Positions 26,241-34,632 of a stretch of DNA of 37,449 nt are shown here, in pieces; position 1 is the stretch's first letter, and the number at the start of each line of letters is the position of its first letter. The stretch is from Nitrospirales bacterium (lineage in GTDB: Bacteria > Nitrospirota > Nitrospiria > Nitrospirales > UBA8639): NCBI GenBank assembly GCA_021604105.1, contig BQIW01000042.1, positions 1 through 37,449 on the forward strand, given 5' to 3'. The notes below the pieces were generated by a model that did not search any database, had not been told where the DNA came from, and saw only the letters and a program-made list of their open reading frames with translations. The position numbers and the translations under genes are program-made.

Positions 26241-27581
26241 ATGAACGTCATTGTAGAATTACTTGGTATGAGAAGCTGGCTGTTTGGGCTGATTGCGCTA
26301 TCCACAGTCCTTTATGGAAGAATTTTGACAGAGTTGGGCGGGCCGGCGGTTGTGAAGTTTTTTCATTTTGCCTTAGTGGCCATTTTCGCCGTTCTTCTTC
26401 TCCCGTTTTTGAGCAATTCTATTTCTTGGTCTCTTATGTATGGTCTCTTATTGCTTTTGTGGGTCATGATTTTAAGTGCAGTCATCAACAATGCTGGAAT
26501 AATAAATATTTTACTCGATTTTCTGGTACTTTCCGAGCCATTTCTTCTTCTGGTCCTAATGATCAACCAACCGATGTCCAAATCACAGATTCAGACCTTT
26601 CGTTGGCTGCTTGTGGTTTTTATTTGTATACACGTTGGATTATCATATGCGCAGGCTCTCGCAGGCGGCGGAACTGATGACGTAAAAGGCGTTTTTCTTG
26701 AACAAGGCGCTGGACATCATGTTGCCGGAGCCGTTGCCCTGACCGCAGCAGTTTACTTTTTTACGGCTCTTGAGAGTTTTTCTCTACCTGTACGCGCGAT
26801 GATAAGTCTTATCATCGCGAGTGTGGTCATTCTTTCGGATTCAAAACAGGTCATTGCTGTTTTCCTGTTGGGACTTGGTTGTTTGCTGTGCACGAAACTT
26901 GGAGATTTTCGGAAGTTCTTCTTATACGTCACATTGTTTATGATTTCAGCGGCGGTGCTTTTATTTTCCGCCTTTACTATTTTTCCGGCATTAACGACCT
27001 GGGCGGATCTGAACTTGATCTTAAAAGGGTTAACCGTAAAGTTTGGGATTTTATCGCTTATTTTTACTCACTATGACTCTACCCTGAATTGGATTTTTGG
27101 GTTAGGGCCAGGTCATACCGTTGGCAAGTTGGCATTCATGTTGCCCCAGTATGATGAACAGCTTCGTTCTCTTAGTGTGTCTTTTTCATCTGTTACTCAA
27201 CACGCATGGAACTATCAACAAGGAAATTATCTGTCGCATTCGGTTACAGGGTCCAGCATGTGGTCTCCTTTTTTCTTCTGGGCAGGGGTATGGGGTGATC
27301 TTGGGATTCTGGGGATTGTATCCTACGGATTTCTTTGGGTCATTGTGATTTTGCGCATCTGCACAAATGATCTTGCTCGTTTTCTCGCCTTTACCGTCCT
27401 CATATTTGGTATCGTCTTTTCCTGGTTAGAAGAACCTGGCTATATGCTATTTGTGGTGACCATTATAGGACTGAGTTGGCAGGAGCAACAGGCTAGATTG
27501 CCCATACAAAGTTTTGAGATGGAGAGAGAAAGTAGAAATTGCCGTGTTAATAACTGTACGAATGCAATAATGAGGAATTGA
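26241..27581 (+). CDS. Wzy/WaaL-like O-antigen polymerase or ligase family protein
   Basis: The 446-residue membrane protein has about 11 hydrophobic helices. There is a large polar loop at about residues 275-350 (LGPGHTVGKLAF ... YLSHSVTGSSMWSP) before the last helices. The loop placement, an Arg in SLPVRAMIS and the GLGPGH motif fit Wzy or WaaL proteins, which are highly variable, so polymerase rather than ligase is inferred from the Wzx/Wzz context. It would polymerise lipid-linked repeats in the periplasm. It is the last + strand gene of the locus, and its 3' end faces the convergent beta-helix gene across the hairpin at 27677-27717. Confidence 0.82.
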   Translation: MNVIVELLGMRSWLFGLIALSTVLYGRILTELGGPAVVKFFHFALVAIFAVLLLPFLSNSISWSLMYGLLLLLWVMILSAVINNAGIINILLDFLVLSEPFLLLVLMINQPMSKSQIQTFRWLLVVFICIHVGLSYAQALAGGGTDDVKGVFLEQGAGHHVAGAVALTAAVYFFTALESFSLPVRAMISLIIASVVILSDSKQVIAVFLLGLGCLLCTKLGDFRKFFLYVTLFMISAAVLLFSAFTIFPALTTWADLNLILKGLTVKFGILSLIFTHYDSTLNWIFGLGPGHTVGKLAFMLPQYDEQLRSLSVSFSSVTQHAWNYQQGNYLSHSVTGSSMWSPFFFWAGVWGDLGILGIVSYGFLWVIVILRICTNDLARFLAFTVLIFGIVFSWLEEPGYMLFVVTIIGLSWQEQQARLPIQSFEMERESRNCRVNNCTNAIMRN

Positions 27582-27664
27582 AGGTTGAGCCGTGAAATAA
27601 GATTTATGGTTGGATGAGGGATTGAGTTGGTCCCAATAGATTTTATGGGTTAATTGAAAAATCC

Positions 27665-27717
27665 AAAAAAAGATGCGTGAAGCAATAGATTTTCGCCGCA
27701 ACAATCTATTGCTTCAC
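27665..27717 (-). terminator. Hairpin terminator between convergent operons
   Basis: Positions 27677-27691 (GTGAAGCAATAGATT) are exactly complementary to 27703-27717 with an 11-base loop. On the - strand the hairpin is followed, after five bases, by seven T residues (A-run 27665-27671), so it is a good intrinsic terminator for the beta-helix operon. On the + strand the T-run is poor, so termination of the synthesis operon may be weaker. Confidence 0.75.
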
Positions 27718-27821
27718 TTCGATTTGCCAATAGCTTTTGGAGATTCTGCTATTATATCTCCTGACTCCCACAAAGGGAGAAAAGTTTGTTACAGGGACAT
27801 GGACTCATCGGAGCCTTAGTT

Positions 27822-29492
27822 TTATTTTGTTAAAGTTGGAGGGGGAGCAGGAGGATAGATACAATCCATTGCCAGGTTTGTCGCAAGCGAGTCTGGATGT
27901 ATGAAAAAGGAATTTTGATCTTGATTTGCAGTTGATTGCCATTCAGGGAAACGAATACTTTTCCCTCCTTCGCCTAGTCGAAAAGCTCCAGGAATGGACG
28001 GCTTCATCCATATATTCCCATCGGAAAATAAGCCATTCAGGAAAAAGGAATGGGGGTCTGTTATCAATAAGGCATGATCACCGGAGATGATATTATTCGT
28101 TAATCGCCATCGTTCCGTTTTGTGCTCTGTTCTTTCACCCGTCTCCCAATTGTTCACCATTCGAGTGAATGGAGCCTGTACAATAATTTGATAGCCCCGG
28201 TTGGCATAAATTCGGCTTCCGGTTAATGTAAGATCTGGTGTTTGCACCGTTCTAAATCCCCATTGATTGTTCTGGTAAATTTTGGCGTTGGTGATTGTAA
28301 TTCGTTCACTGGCTTCGACGAATAATCCATACGTTCGGTTTCCGCACCAACGACCGTCTTCCATGCGAATATTTCGATTATCATAGTCTAACCAAAAACC
28401 CGTGGTGTGATTTCCGCGGGCTATGTGTCGTCTGAAGATAGCATCGTGGATTTGTACGGCCTTCATGCCAGCCACTCCCCAATGTACGAAATCTCCCTTT
28501 ACACCTCTCCAATTGTTACGTAACGTTTTGTCGTCTTCAGATAGGAGGTTTTTGATCTTAGCGAGCTGATATCCTGAGGCCCCATTGTTCCTGGCTTCAT
28601 TTCGTTTGCTTGTCAAGTTTTGGATGTTGTGCAAAAAATAACCCATGCCATTATTCCAGGAAAAGAGAAGGTCTTCTAAGGTGACATTGTTTCCATCCGT
28701 GATGACTAGGGCGCTACCGAGAAAATCAGAAGCCGCATGTTGAAAGGTTAAGCCTTTGAGTACAAGATTTGTTTTTCCTTTGATAAGTACCGGACGGCTA
28801 CGAATGGCAACTTCAATTAAGCTTTCAGAAGGGGCTACTCCTTCAGGTAGAGCGATGAAAATTTGACTGGTGCTTTCTGTTGCAAAAAATGTCCCAGCTA
28901 CTAATTCGGTTGACGATAAAACCTGTTTTAATGGAATTCCATTGACGAAAACCATCTCTTTCCTTCTCACAATATGACTGACGTTGACCCTGCCCTTCCA
29001 ACTCTCAGGAAGTGATTTGACCCCCCACTTATAGGGCCAGCTATGAACGAAGATATTGGGGGCTTTTGTAGATTTCCAGTTTCGAAAAATATCTGCCCCA
29101 GAAATAATGGCTTTGCCAATTTCGGTCGCCTCAAAGATAATTGGAGGATCTGAATCTTGTTGGTTGACGATTATTTGGAATTTTTCTCGGTAGACTCCAG
29201 GGGCCACAAGAATTTTTGTTCCAAGTCCAAGCGCACGATTTTCAATGGCAATTGTTGTGGCCTTCCCCAAGGTTTTGAGTGGCAAATTCGCGGTTCCCGG
29301 ATTAGAATCAGAAGCGGCTAGGTGTTTATTGTTGACGTGGATGGTTCGAGCTACCTCTATGAGTCCTAAGGGGAGCGGCGCCCCATAGGAACTAGCTTGC
29401 AATACATTTGGTAAGCCTAAGACTATTAATATTGAATACAACTTCACATAGTTTACAGCGTTCACCTTGAGATGTACTAAAACCTTTTTCAT
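27822..29492 (-). CDS. Secreted right-handed beta-helix protein (paralogue A)
   Basis: The 556-residue protein starts at 29492 with AAAGGAGCG six bases upstream. The N-terminus is basic, then hydrophobic (LYSILIVLGLPNVLQA), a likely signal peptide. The mature part opens with the ASDSNPGT..LPLKTLGKA motif (DUF1565-like start of pectate-lyase-fold proteins) and PGVYREK, and continues with beta-helix coils containing GFWLDYDN, GLFVEAS and IYQNN. Possible roles are binding, epimerising or cleaving the secreted polysaccharide; no catalytic triad can be identified. It is a close relative of the protein at 30031-31671 with shared REMVFVNGI, NWETGER and GNH words. It is the last gene of the - strand arm. 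Confidence 0.85.
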   Translation of the reverse strand: MKKVLVHLKVNAVNYVKLYSILIVLGLPNVLQASSYGAPLPLGLIEVARTIHVNNKHLAASDSNPGTANLPLKTLGKATTIAIENRALGLGTKILVAPGVYREKFQIIVNQQDSDPPIIFEATEIGKAIISGADIFRNWKSTKAPNIFVHSWPYKWGVKSLPESWKGRVNVSHIVRRKEMVFVNGIPLKQVLSSTELVAGTFFATESTSQIFIALPEGVAPSESLIEVAIRSRPVLIKGKTNLVLKGLTFQHAASDFLGSALVITDGNNVTLEDLLFSWNNGMGYFLHNIQNLTSKRNEARNNGASGYQLAKIKNLLSEDDKTLRNNWRGVKGDFVHWGVAGMKAVQIHDAIFRRHIARGNHTTGFWLDYDNRNIRMEDGRWCGNRTYGLFVEASERITITNAKIYQNNQWGFRTVQTPDLTLTGSRIYANRGYQIIVQAPFTRMVNNWETGERTEHKTERWRLTNNIISGDHALLITDPHSFFLNGLFSDGNIWMKPSIPGAFRLGEGGKSIRFPEWQSTANQDQNSFFIHPDSLATNLAMDCIYPPAPPPTLTK

Positions 29493-29922
29493 GCTCGCTC
29501 CTTTATTGTTAAAGCACCACAGTAGCAGGCGGTACGAATACTACTTCCACGAAATACTCTCCTGGAATGCCACGAGGTCAAACGTAAGCCATTTTCAAAA
29601 GACCATTCAGGTCATTAAGGAAAAACTTTGACTGAAGGTCTCTGCCGATGAGTTGTTGCTTTTGACCAGTGCCGACTTAGGGATTTAAGTAAAACTGAAA
29701 AAAAGATAAAACCTGGTAAAAAATGAAGCGAATGGATGAGCAGAATGGATGAGTATAAATTTAACGGTAACGATGTGAATACTTCAAAGGGCGCTATTTG
29801 TTCCTATCGGGAAAACCTGCAATAAATATTATTAAGAGGTCTGCATGATTTCATACTAAACAACTTTGGTCCTTAATGGAACATTCAATTTCAATTATTT
29901 TGGATATCCTGTGCGGTTCCCT
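29493..29922. other. Non-coding gap between the beta-helix genes
   Basis: About 430 bases between the downstream paralogue's start and the transposase-like remnant hold no recognisable gene. Its right-hand part is AT-rich. The promoter of paralogue A may lie within about 100 bases of 29493, but no convincing -35/-10 pair was seen. It may include further decayed insertion-sequence DNA. Confidence 0.4.
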
Positions 29923-30030
29923 TTTAGATTTGGAAGTCTCGAAGAAGAGTGTATCTGACAACATCGATTAGGTAACATTGAGCAAGCCCAACAACAGATC
30001 AATGGATGGATCCGATGGTACAATTGCTGC
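29923..30030 (+). pseudogene. Transposase (integrase-core) remnant
   Basis: In one + strand frame the translation reads FRFGSLEEECI, stop, QHRLGNIEQAQQQINGWIRWYN. This resembles the C-terminal integrase-core end of IS3/IS481-type transposases (remembered pattern: SLKEECIWQH...LEEA...I..WI.(W/F)YN.), where the in-frame TGA at 29956-29958 takes the place of the usual Trp codon. There is no start codon and the normal RPH region that should follow is absent. The remnant abuts the 3' end of paralogue B on the opposite strand. It suggests an old insertion sequence between the two beta-helix genes. Confidence 0.45.
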
Positions 30031-31671
30031 TCAATTTAGACCAAGATAGGTGCAATCATCTAAAAGATCTTGCCGTGGCTTTACGGGGTAGGCAAAGGTT
30101 GATGTCTGATCTTGGTTCATGGTGGTTTGCCATTCGCTAAATGTCAAGCGGTCGGCGGAAGCTTGAAATGGTTTGGTGTTAGATGCGCTAGACCAAAAAT
30201 TCCCGCTGGACCTTAACCCTAGTCCCAAGGGATTCTTGAAACTGCTTTGGACTAAAAGGCCATCGCCAACAATAACATTGTTCTCCAGCGTCCATTTTTC
30301 TGCGCCAATATTATGCCTTTCTCCTGTTTCCCAGTCGTTTACCCCTCTGGTCTTCTGTCCTTGGACTCGAATCTGGGGACCCCGATTGTGGTAAATCTGG
30401 CTTTCTTCTAGATTGATCTGACTTGAATTCACAATCCTAATTCCCCACTCGTGGTTTTGGTAAATTTTCATGTTTGTTATTGTTAGAGGGCCTTGGGTGG
30501 CCTCAAGGAATAAGCCATGTTTGAGATTACCACACGATATCCCCTCTTCTAATCGAATGTTCTTGTTATCGTAGTCTAGCCAAAAACCAGCCGCGTGATT
30601 CCCTTGGGCACGATGTCGGCGAAATACGGCGTCGTGTATACCCATAATTTTCGCTCCAGCGACTGCCCAATAGACGAAATTTCCCATTGCTCCTCTCCAG
30701 TTATTAAATGAGGTTTCATCATCTTCGGAAAGATAGTTTTTTACTTTCCAGGCGGTGTGTCCGGGGCCCCCATTGTATGTCGAGATATTTCTTCGGGTTG
30801 TTACATTTTGTACATTGTGAAACTGATACCCTCCCCAACTATTCCAAGCGAATTCGCAATCTTCAAGGTGAACGTTTTGTGCATTCGTAATGCCGAGTGC
30901 GTGGCCAACAAGGCCAGATGCGTCATGCTGAAACCTTAGCCCTTTTAGAACTATATTGGCTTTTCCCTTAATGTTAAGGAGTCCGCTTCGAACGGCAACT
31001 TCAACCTCACTCCGTTTGATGCCAATTTCATCTGGTAAAAAAATCATTATTTCGGAATTTTCTTCTGAAACAAAAAAATTGCCAGGCTTCATTTCAGAGT
31101 GCAAATCTACTTGATTGAACTTGATCCCATTCACAAAAACCATTTCTCGACGTCGGACAATTGGTTGCAGAATTGTTTTGCCTTCCCATCCAGGAGGATA
31201 TGGCCTGACTCCCCATTTGAATGGCCATTGATGTGTGTAGATTTTTTGGTGTTTTGTCTCCTTCCAGTTTCCCCAGATTTCTGATCCAGAAATAATGGTC
31301 TTCCCTTTTTCAAGAGCTTCAAATGTAATGGTGGGATCCAGTTTTCTGTTGCTGAATTCCATATGAATTTTCTCTCGATAAATGCCAGGAAAAATAAGGA
31401 TTTTTGAACTGAATCCTCTTTTATGATTTCCTAGCGCGAGAGTTGTTGCCATTCCTATGGTCTTGAGAGGCAATATCTGGGTTCCTGGATTGGAGTCTGA
31501 TGCGTGAGGGGAAGTGTTGTGGACATAAATAACTCTATCTGATTGCGTCGATGGGAGTGTGTCTGGTGCTCCAATGGCTGCAAGGACTCGTACTGGAATA
31601 AGGAACACACAAAAAAATCCCATGACGTAAAAAAAAGGCAATGTAAAGTTTGGTCTGGTTCTGTTTGTCAT
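30031..31671 (-). CDS. Secreted right-handed beta-helix protein (paralogue B)
   Basis: The 546-residue protein is likely exported: a hydrophobic leader FFYVMGFFCVFLIPVRVLA precedes the probable cleavage. The mature part opens with HASDSNPGTQILPLKTIGMA and PGIYREK, then many short strand-turn repeats with N-rich turns, as in parallel beta-helix proteins. GFWLDYDNKNIRLEEG, HGLFLEA and NDWETGER match paralogue A, so the genes arose by duplication. No lyase or epimerase residues can be assigned. The upstream ribosome site is weak (GGAA). It is separated from the CpsD-like gene by about 330 bases, so it may have its own promoter. A carbohydrate-active or polymer-binding role is inferred from context. 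Confidence 0.85.
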   Translation of the reverse strand: MTNRTRPNFTLPFFYVMGFFCVFLIPVRVLAAIGAPDTLPSTQSDRVIYVHNTSPHASDSNPGTQILPLKTIGMATTLALGNHKRGFSSKILIFPGIYREKIHMEFSNRKLDPTITFEALEKGKTIISGSEIWGNWKETKHQKIYTHQWPFKWGVRPYPPGWEGKTILQPIVRRREMVFVNGIKFNQVDLHSEMKPGNFFVSEENSEIMIFLPDEIGIKRSEVEVAVRSGLLNIKGKANIVLKGLRFQHDASGLVGHALGITNAQNVHLEDCEFAWNSWGGYQFHNVQNVTTRRNISTYNGGPGHTAWKVKNYLSEDDETSFNNWRGAMGNFVYWAVAGAKIMGIHDAVFRRHRAQGNHAAGFWLDYDNKNIRLEEGISCGNLKHGLFLEATQGPLTITNMKIYQNHEWGIRIVNSSQINLEESQIYHNRGPQIRVQGQKTRGVNDWETGERHNIGAEKWTLENNVIVGDGLLVQSSFKNPLGLGLRSSGNFWSSASNTKPFQASADRLTFSEWQTTMNQDQTSTFAYPVKPRQDLLDDCTYLGLN

Positions 31672-31998
31672 TTCAAGGATTCCAATATTGCTTGTGACAG
31701 AATATGCCGATTGATTTCACTCAATTACGAGGGGACGAGGTGCCAGCAGGACTCTCCTGCATGGTTCCCATGGGCTCCGCAAAAATCCGGTTTATAGTCA
31801 TTGAGGCGGGGTTATTGCTTAGACTCTCTGTTGAATCTCTTTCGGTGGTGAAAAGATGTTGAGAGAACTACCAGAAAAACGCGGGTCAACTTGCGGGAAC
31901 GTGTGCGAGGAAATCATTCGGCTTACCCTGTGTTTTTAAGATATCTTCTGGCCTACCGTGTATTGGTAACCCTTGTGATGGAGATTTTATTCCTGCGA
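31672..31998. other. Intergenic region with small hairpins upstream of paralogue B
   Basis: About 330 bases lie between the CpsD-like gene and paralogue B, both on the - strand. GCAGGA (31746-31751) and TCCTGC (31755-31760) form a perfect six-base hairpin with a three-base loop, next to a second CATGG/CCATG repeat. These may be regulatory or terminator-like. No gene or clear promoter was seen. Confidence 0.4.
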
Positions 31999-32757
31999 TC
32001 ATAGTCTCCGGTAAATCCAATCGGGTATATATCGTTTTTGCTTATTGAACGCAATGCCAAGAATATTCCCACCGCTTTCGATGAGTTTATCCTTTAAACT
32101 TTGAACCACGTGTGAACGGGATTTCACCGCTTCAATTACGAGGACTACGCCATCAACCATCGAACAGAGAGCCAATCCATCGTGTGAGGAACTAATTGGT
32201 GGAGAATCAATGAGGATATAGTCGAACTGCTTTTGGACTGGCTCCCATGGGAGCACATCCCGTGATAACCATGATGTGCTTGAATTCGATTCATGATTTT
32301 CCGAAAGGAAACACAGGGAAAGAGACAGTTCATGATGGGGAATGCTTGAAACTGACAAGTCAATAGAGCCACCGTGTCTAATGGTCGATTCCAATGGTAT
32401 TTTTGGTTCCATATGAAATGCCTGATGTTGATCGGCATGCCCGGGACATGTGTCGACTAGAAGTACGGACTTGTTGTTTTGCTTTGCTAAGAGCATCCCA
32501 AACTCTCTGACGATAGCCGAGGTACCTTCACCTTTACTTGAACTAATAAATTGAATGATATTCCGTTCTGGAGAAGGAAGGAGAGTGGAAATACTTTGGC
32601 GCATACGCGCCATTTCATCCTGCATTTCCAGGCCTGGCAAATGCGAGGTATAAGAGGGCGTATAGGGAGTAATAGAAGGCGCATTGGCTCTTGGTTCGTG
32701 CTTTTCTAATTCACGCTTATCATACGCATATTGTAAAGCCTCAAAAACTTTGCTCAT
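31999..32757 (-). CDS. CpsD/CapB-type BY-kinase homologue with degenerate P-loop
   Basis: The 252-residue protein starts MSKVFEALQYAYDKREL, a common opening in exopolysaccharide BY-kinase relatives. It carries FISSSKGEGTSAIV where Walker A normally ends GK(S/T): Thr79 stands at the P-loop Lys position. The Walker A' Asp appears as LLVDTCPGH, without the usual D-x-(D/R) pattern, and Walker B is YILIDSPPI. The C-terminus ends NKQKRYIPDWIYRRL and has only Tyr243 and Tyr249, not a Tyr cluster. In kinase-active relatives autophosphorylation controls polymer length with a GumC/Wzz partner, here the next gene upstream. This copy may regulate without kinase activity. AAGGA precedes the ATG by about nine bases. 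Confidence 0.88.
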   Translation of the reverse strand: MSKVFEALQYAYDKRELEKHEPRANAPSITPYTPSYTSHLPGLEMQDEMARMRQSISTLLPSPERNIIQFISSSKGEGTSAIVREFGMLLAKQNNKSVLLVDTCPGHADQHQAFHMEPKIPLESTIRHGGSIDLSVSSIPHHELSLSLCFLSENHESNSSTSWLSRDVLPWEPVQKQFDYILIDSPPISSSHDGLALCSMVDGVVLVIEAVKSRSHVVQSLKDKLIESGGNILGIAFNKQKRYIPDWIYRRL

Positions 32758-32948
32758 TTATCAAATCCTTCTTAATTCATTTGGTTACATCTATGTTTCT
32801 TATTCCGGAACGGTATGTGGCCTTTTCAATTCAATGGACTGGTTCGTTATCCCTCGTACTCACTGTTGGTAACTTTAGTCTACTTGATCTCTGGAAAATT
32901 TTTGAGACGAAATCGTCATTATTCACACCCAAACCTGCACATGGAGAG

Positions 32949-34409
32949 TCACGAGTTCTTATAGGTAATGCTTGTTAGGATTGGTAACCCTAAATCGTGG
33001 GAGGCATATTCGGGACGCGAATATCCGCTTTCTAAATATTCGCTCGCGATAACCCACAAAATTGCCGAGACACCTCCAATCATTATTCCGAGGAAAAGAA
33101 TTAACCCCTTTTGAGGTTTAACGGGCTTCATGGGCATAGTGGCTGGCTGAATCACGCTGATATTGGCCATTTTGAGTTGGTCCATGGCCTCAGATACTTT
33201 TGCTTCCTCTACCTTCGTTAAGTACATCTTATAATTATTTTTGTCTGAATCAACTTTCATTTGGAGTGTCTCGAATTCTTTCTCTAAAAAATCCAATTTG
33301 GCTAACTGTTCATATAACTTTTTAAGTTGAAATGTAACCTCGTTGATCTGGGAGGCATGGGCATTGAGTTCAGACTCCACGGTAAGAAGTTCAACCTCCA
33401 ATCCCTGGTAAACCGGGTTTATCCCCTTTGTTACTTTATCGTTAAGGGATCCCTGTTGATTTTTTATGAACTGTTCGACCAGTTTGATTTCGTTTCTAAT
33501 GTTAACCACAAAACGGCTTGTTTCATGGTATTTGGATAAAAGTCGTTGTTCCTCTAGGCCCAATTGCAGTAAGTTGGCCTGGGCTCCGTCAATGACTTTT
33601 TGTTGCTCTGAGACACTCGAAAGGGCCACATGTTTTGGGACATTTTTTATCTGTTCTTTTAATGATTCATATTTACTTTTTAATCCATTTTCTTTGTTTT
33701 GTAGATTTTTTTGGATGGTGTTTAACTCATTTCGCTGTCCCAGAAGGAGCGCTTTCTCTTCGTCCAAATGGGTAAGTTTATTTTGGTGTTTGAATTCTTG
33801 GAGTTGCGACTTGGAGTTGTGTAGTTTTTGTTCGTAGTCATGTAACTGTTTGCTCAAAAACATCCCTTTCGGATTACTGAAAATTTCAAGATGTTTTTCC
33901 AAGAGGAGATCAACAAGAAGGTTTACTACTTTTTCAGCAATCTCTGGTTGTCTGTGAAGAAAGGTAATTTGGATGATATTTGACTCGCTCACTTTAGAGA
34001 CAGATAGGTTTTTCCGCATTTCGTTAATGCCGGAATCTAGGGCTGAAAATTTTTCTGGAGCGGTTTCAGCGATTCCTGGATAGACAACTCCTACGTCTAA
34101 AACCTCTAGTACACGTTTCGTAAGGTCTCTGGTAAGTAAAATTTGAACCTCTGACTCGATCATGCTTTTTTGGTCCACTGATATTTCTGGATTCATGGCT
34201 CCTACTTCTGGATGATAAACATTTTCTCTGCCCATCTTTACCATGACGGATGATTGAGCTTGGTAAACGGGTGTCATGAGAAAAGCCGTTCCAACAGCTA
34301 TGGCGACGGCACCAACAAATATGCCAAGAATTTTGTTCTTGTGTTTAAAGAACAAAGTTAGGATATCTCTGATGCTAATAAATTGGGTGCCTGTTTTTTG
34401 AGGTGTCAT
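32949..34409 (-). CDS. GumC/Wzz-type polysaccharide chain-length determinant
   Basis: The 486-residue inner-membrane protein has one N-terminal helix (about 27-45, KILGIFVGAVAIAVGTAFLM) and one C-terminal helix (about 434-458). Between them lies a long periplasmic coiled-coil region (about 175-420, rich in Gln, Lys, Glu and Leu heptads). The motif TPVYQAQSSVMVKMGRENVY after helix 1 and VIQPATMPMKPVKPQKG before helix 2, including the conserved Pro-rich stretch, are family marks. It should form the ring that sets chain length and links to the CpsD-like protein, whose gene starts about 190 bases downstream on the same strand. No kinase domain is fused. The ribosome site is weak. Confidence 0.92.
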   Translation of the reverse strand: MTPQKTGTQFISIRDILTLFFKHKNKILGIFVGAVAIAVGTAFLMTPVYQAQSSVMVKMGRENVYHPEVGAMNPEISVDQKSMIESEVQILLTRDLTKRVLEVLDVGVVYPGIAETAPEKFSALDSGINEMRKNLSVSKVSESNIIQITFLHRQPEIAEKVVNLLVDLLLEKHLEIFSNPKGMFLSKQLHDYEQKLHNSKSQLQEFKHQNKLTHLDEEKALLLGQRNELNTIQKNLQNKENGLKSKYESLKEQIKNVPKHVALSSVSEQQKVIDGAQANLLQLGLEEQRLLSKYHETSRFVVNIRNEIKLVEQFIKNQQGSLNDKVTKGINPVYQGLEVELLTVESELNAHASQINEVTFQLKKLYEQLAKLDFLEKEFETLQMKVDSDKNNYKMYLTKVEEAKVSEAMDQLKMANISVIQPATMPMKPVKPQKGLILFLGIMIGGVSAILWVIASEYLESGYSRPEYASHDLGLPILTSITYKNS

Positions 34410-34632
34410 CAGATATAAATTTTTCCTTGAAAAATTTCAGAATTTGTGTATTTCTTTGACTCTCCCTTAAGAATGCCTTAAAGGAAGTTTAGAAAAAATG
34501 ACACCATGAATATGGTGCGTATACTTAATCTTCATTGAAGAACCGAATTCCTCCCTTTGGTTCAAGCAAGACACTCCAAGATTCAAGGCAAATGATTTGC
34601 CATCCGGGGTACTCCCAATCTCAGTTTCCAAT

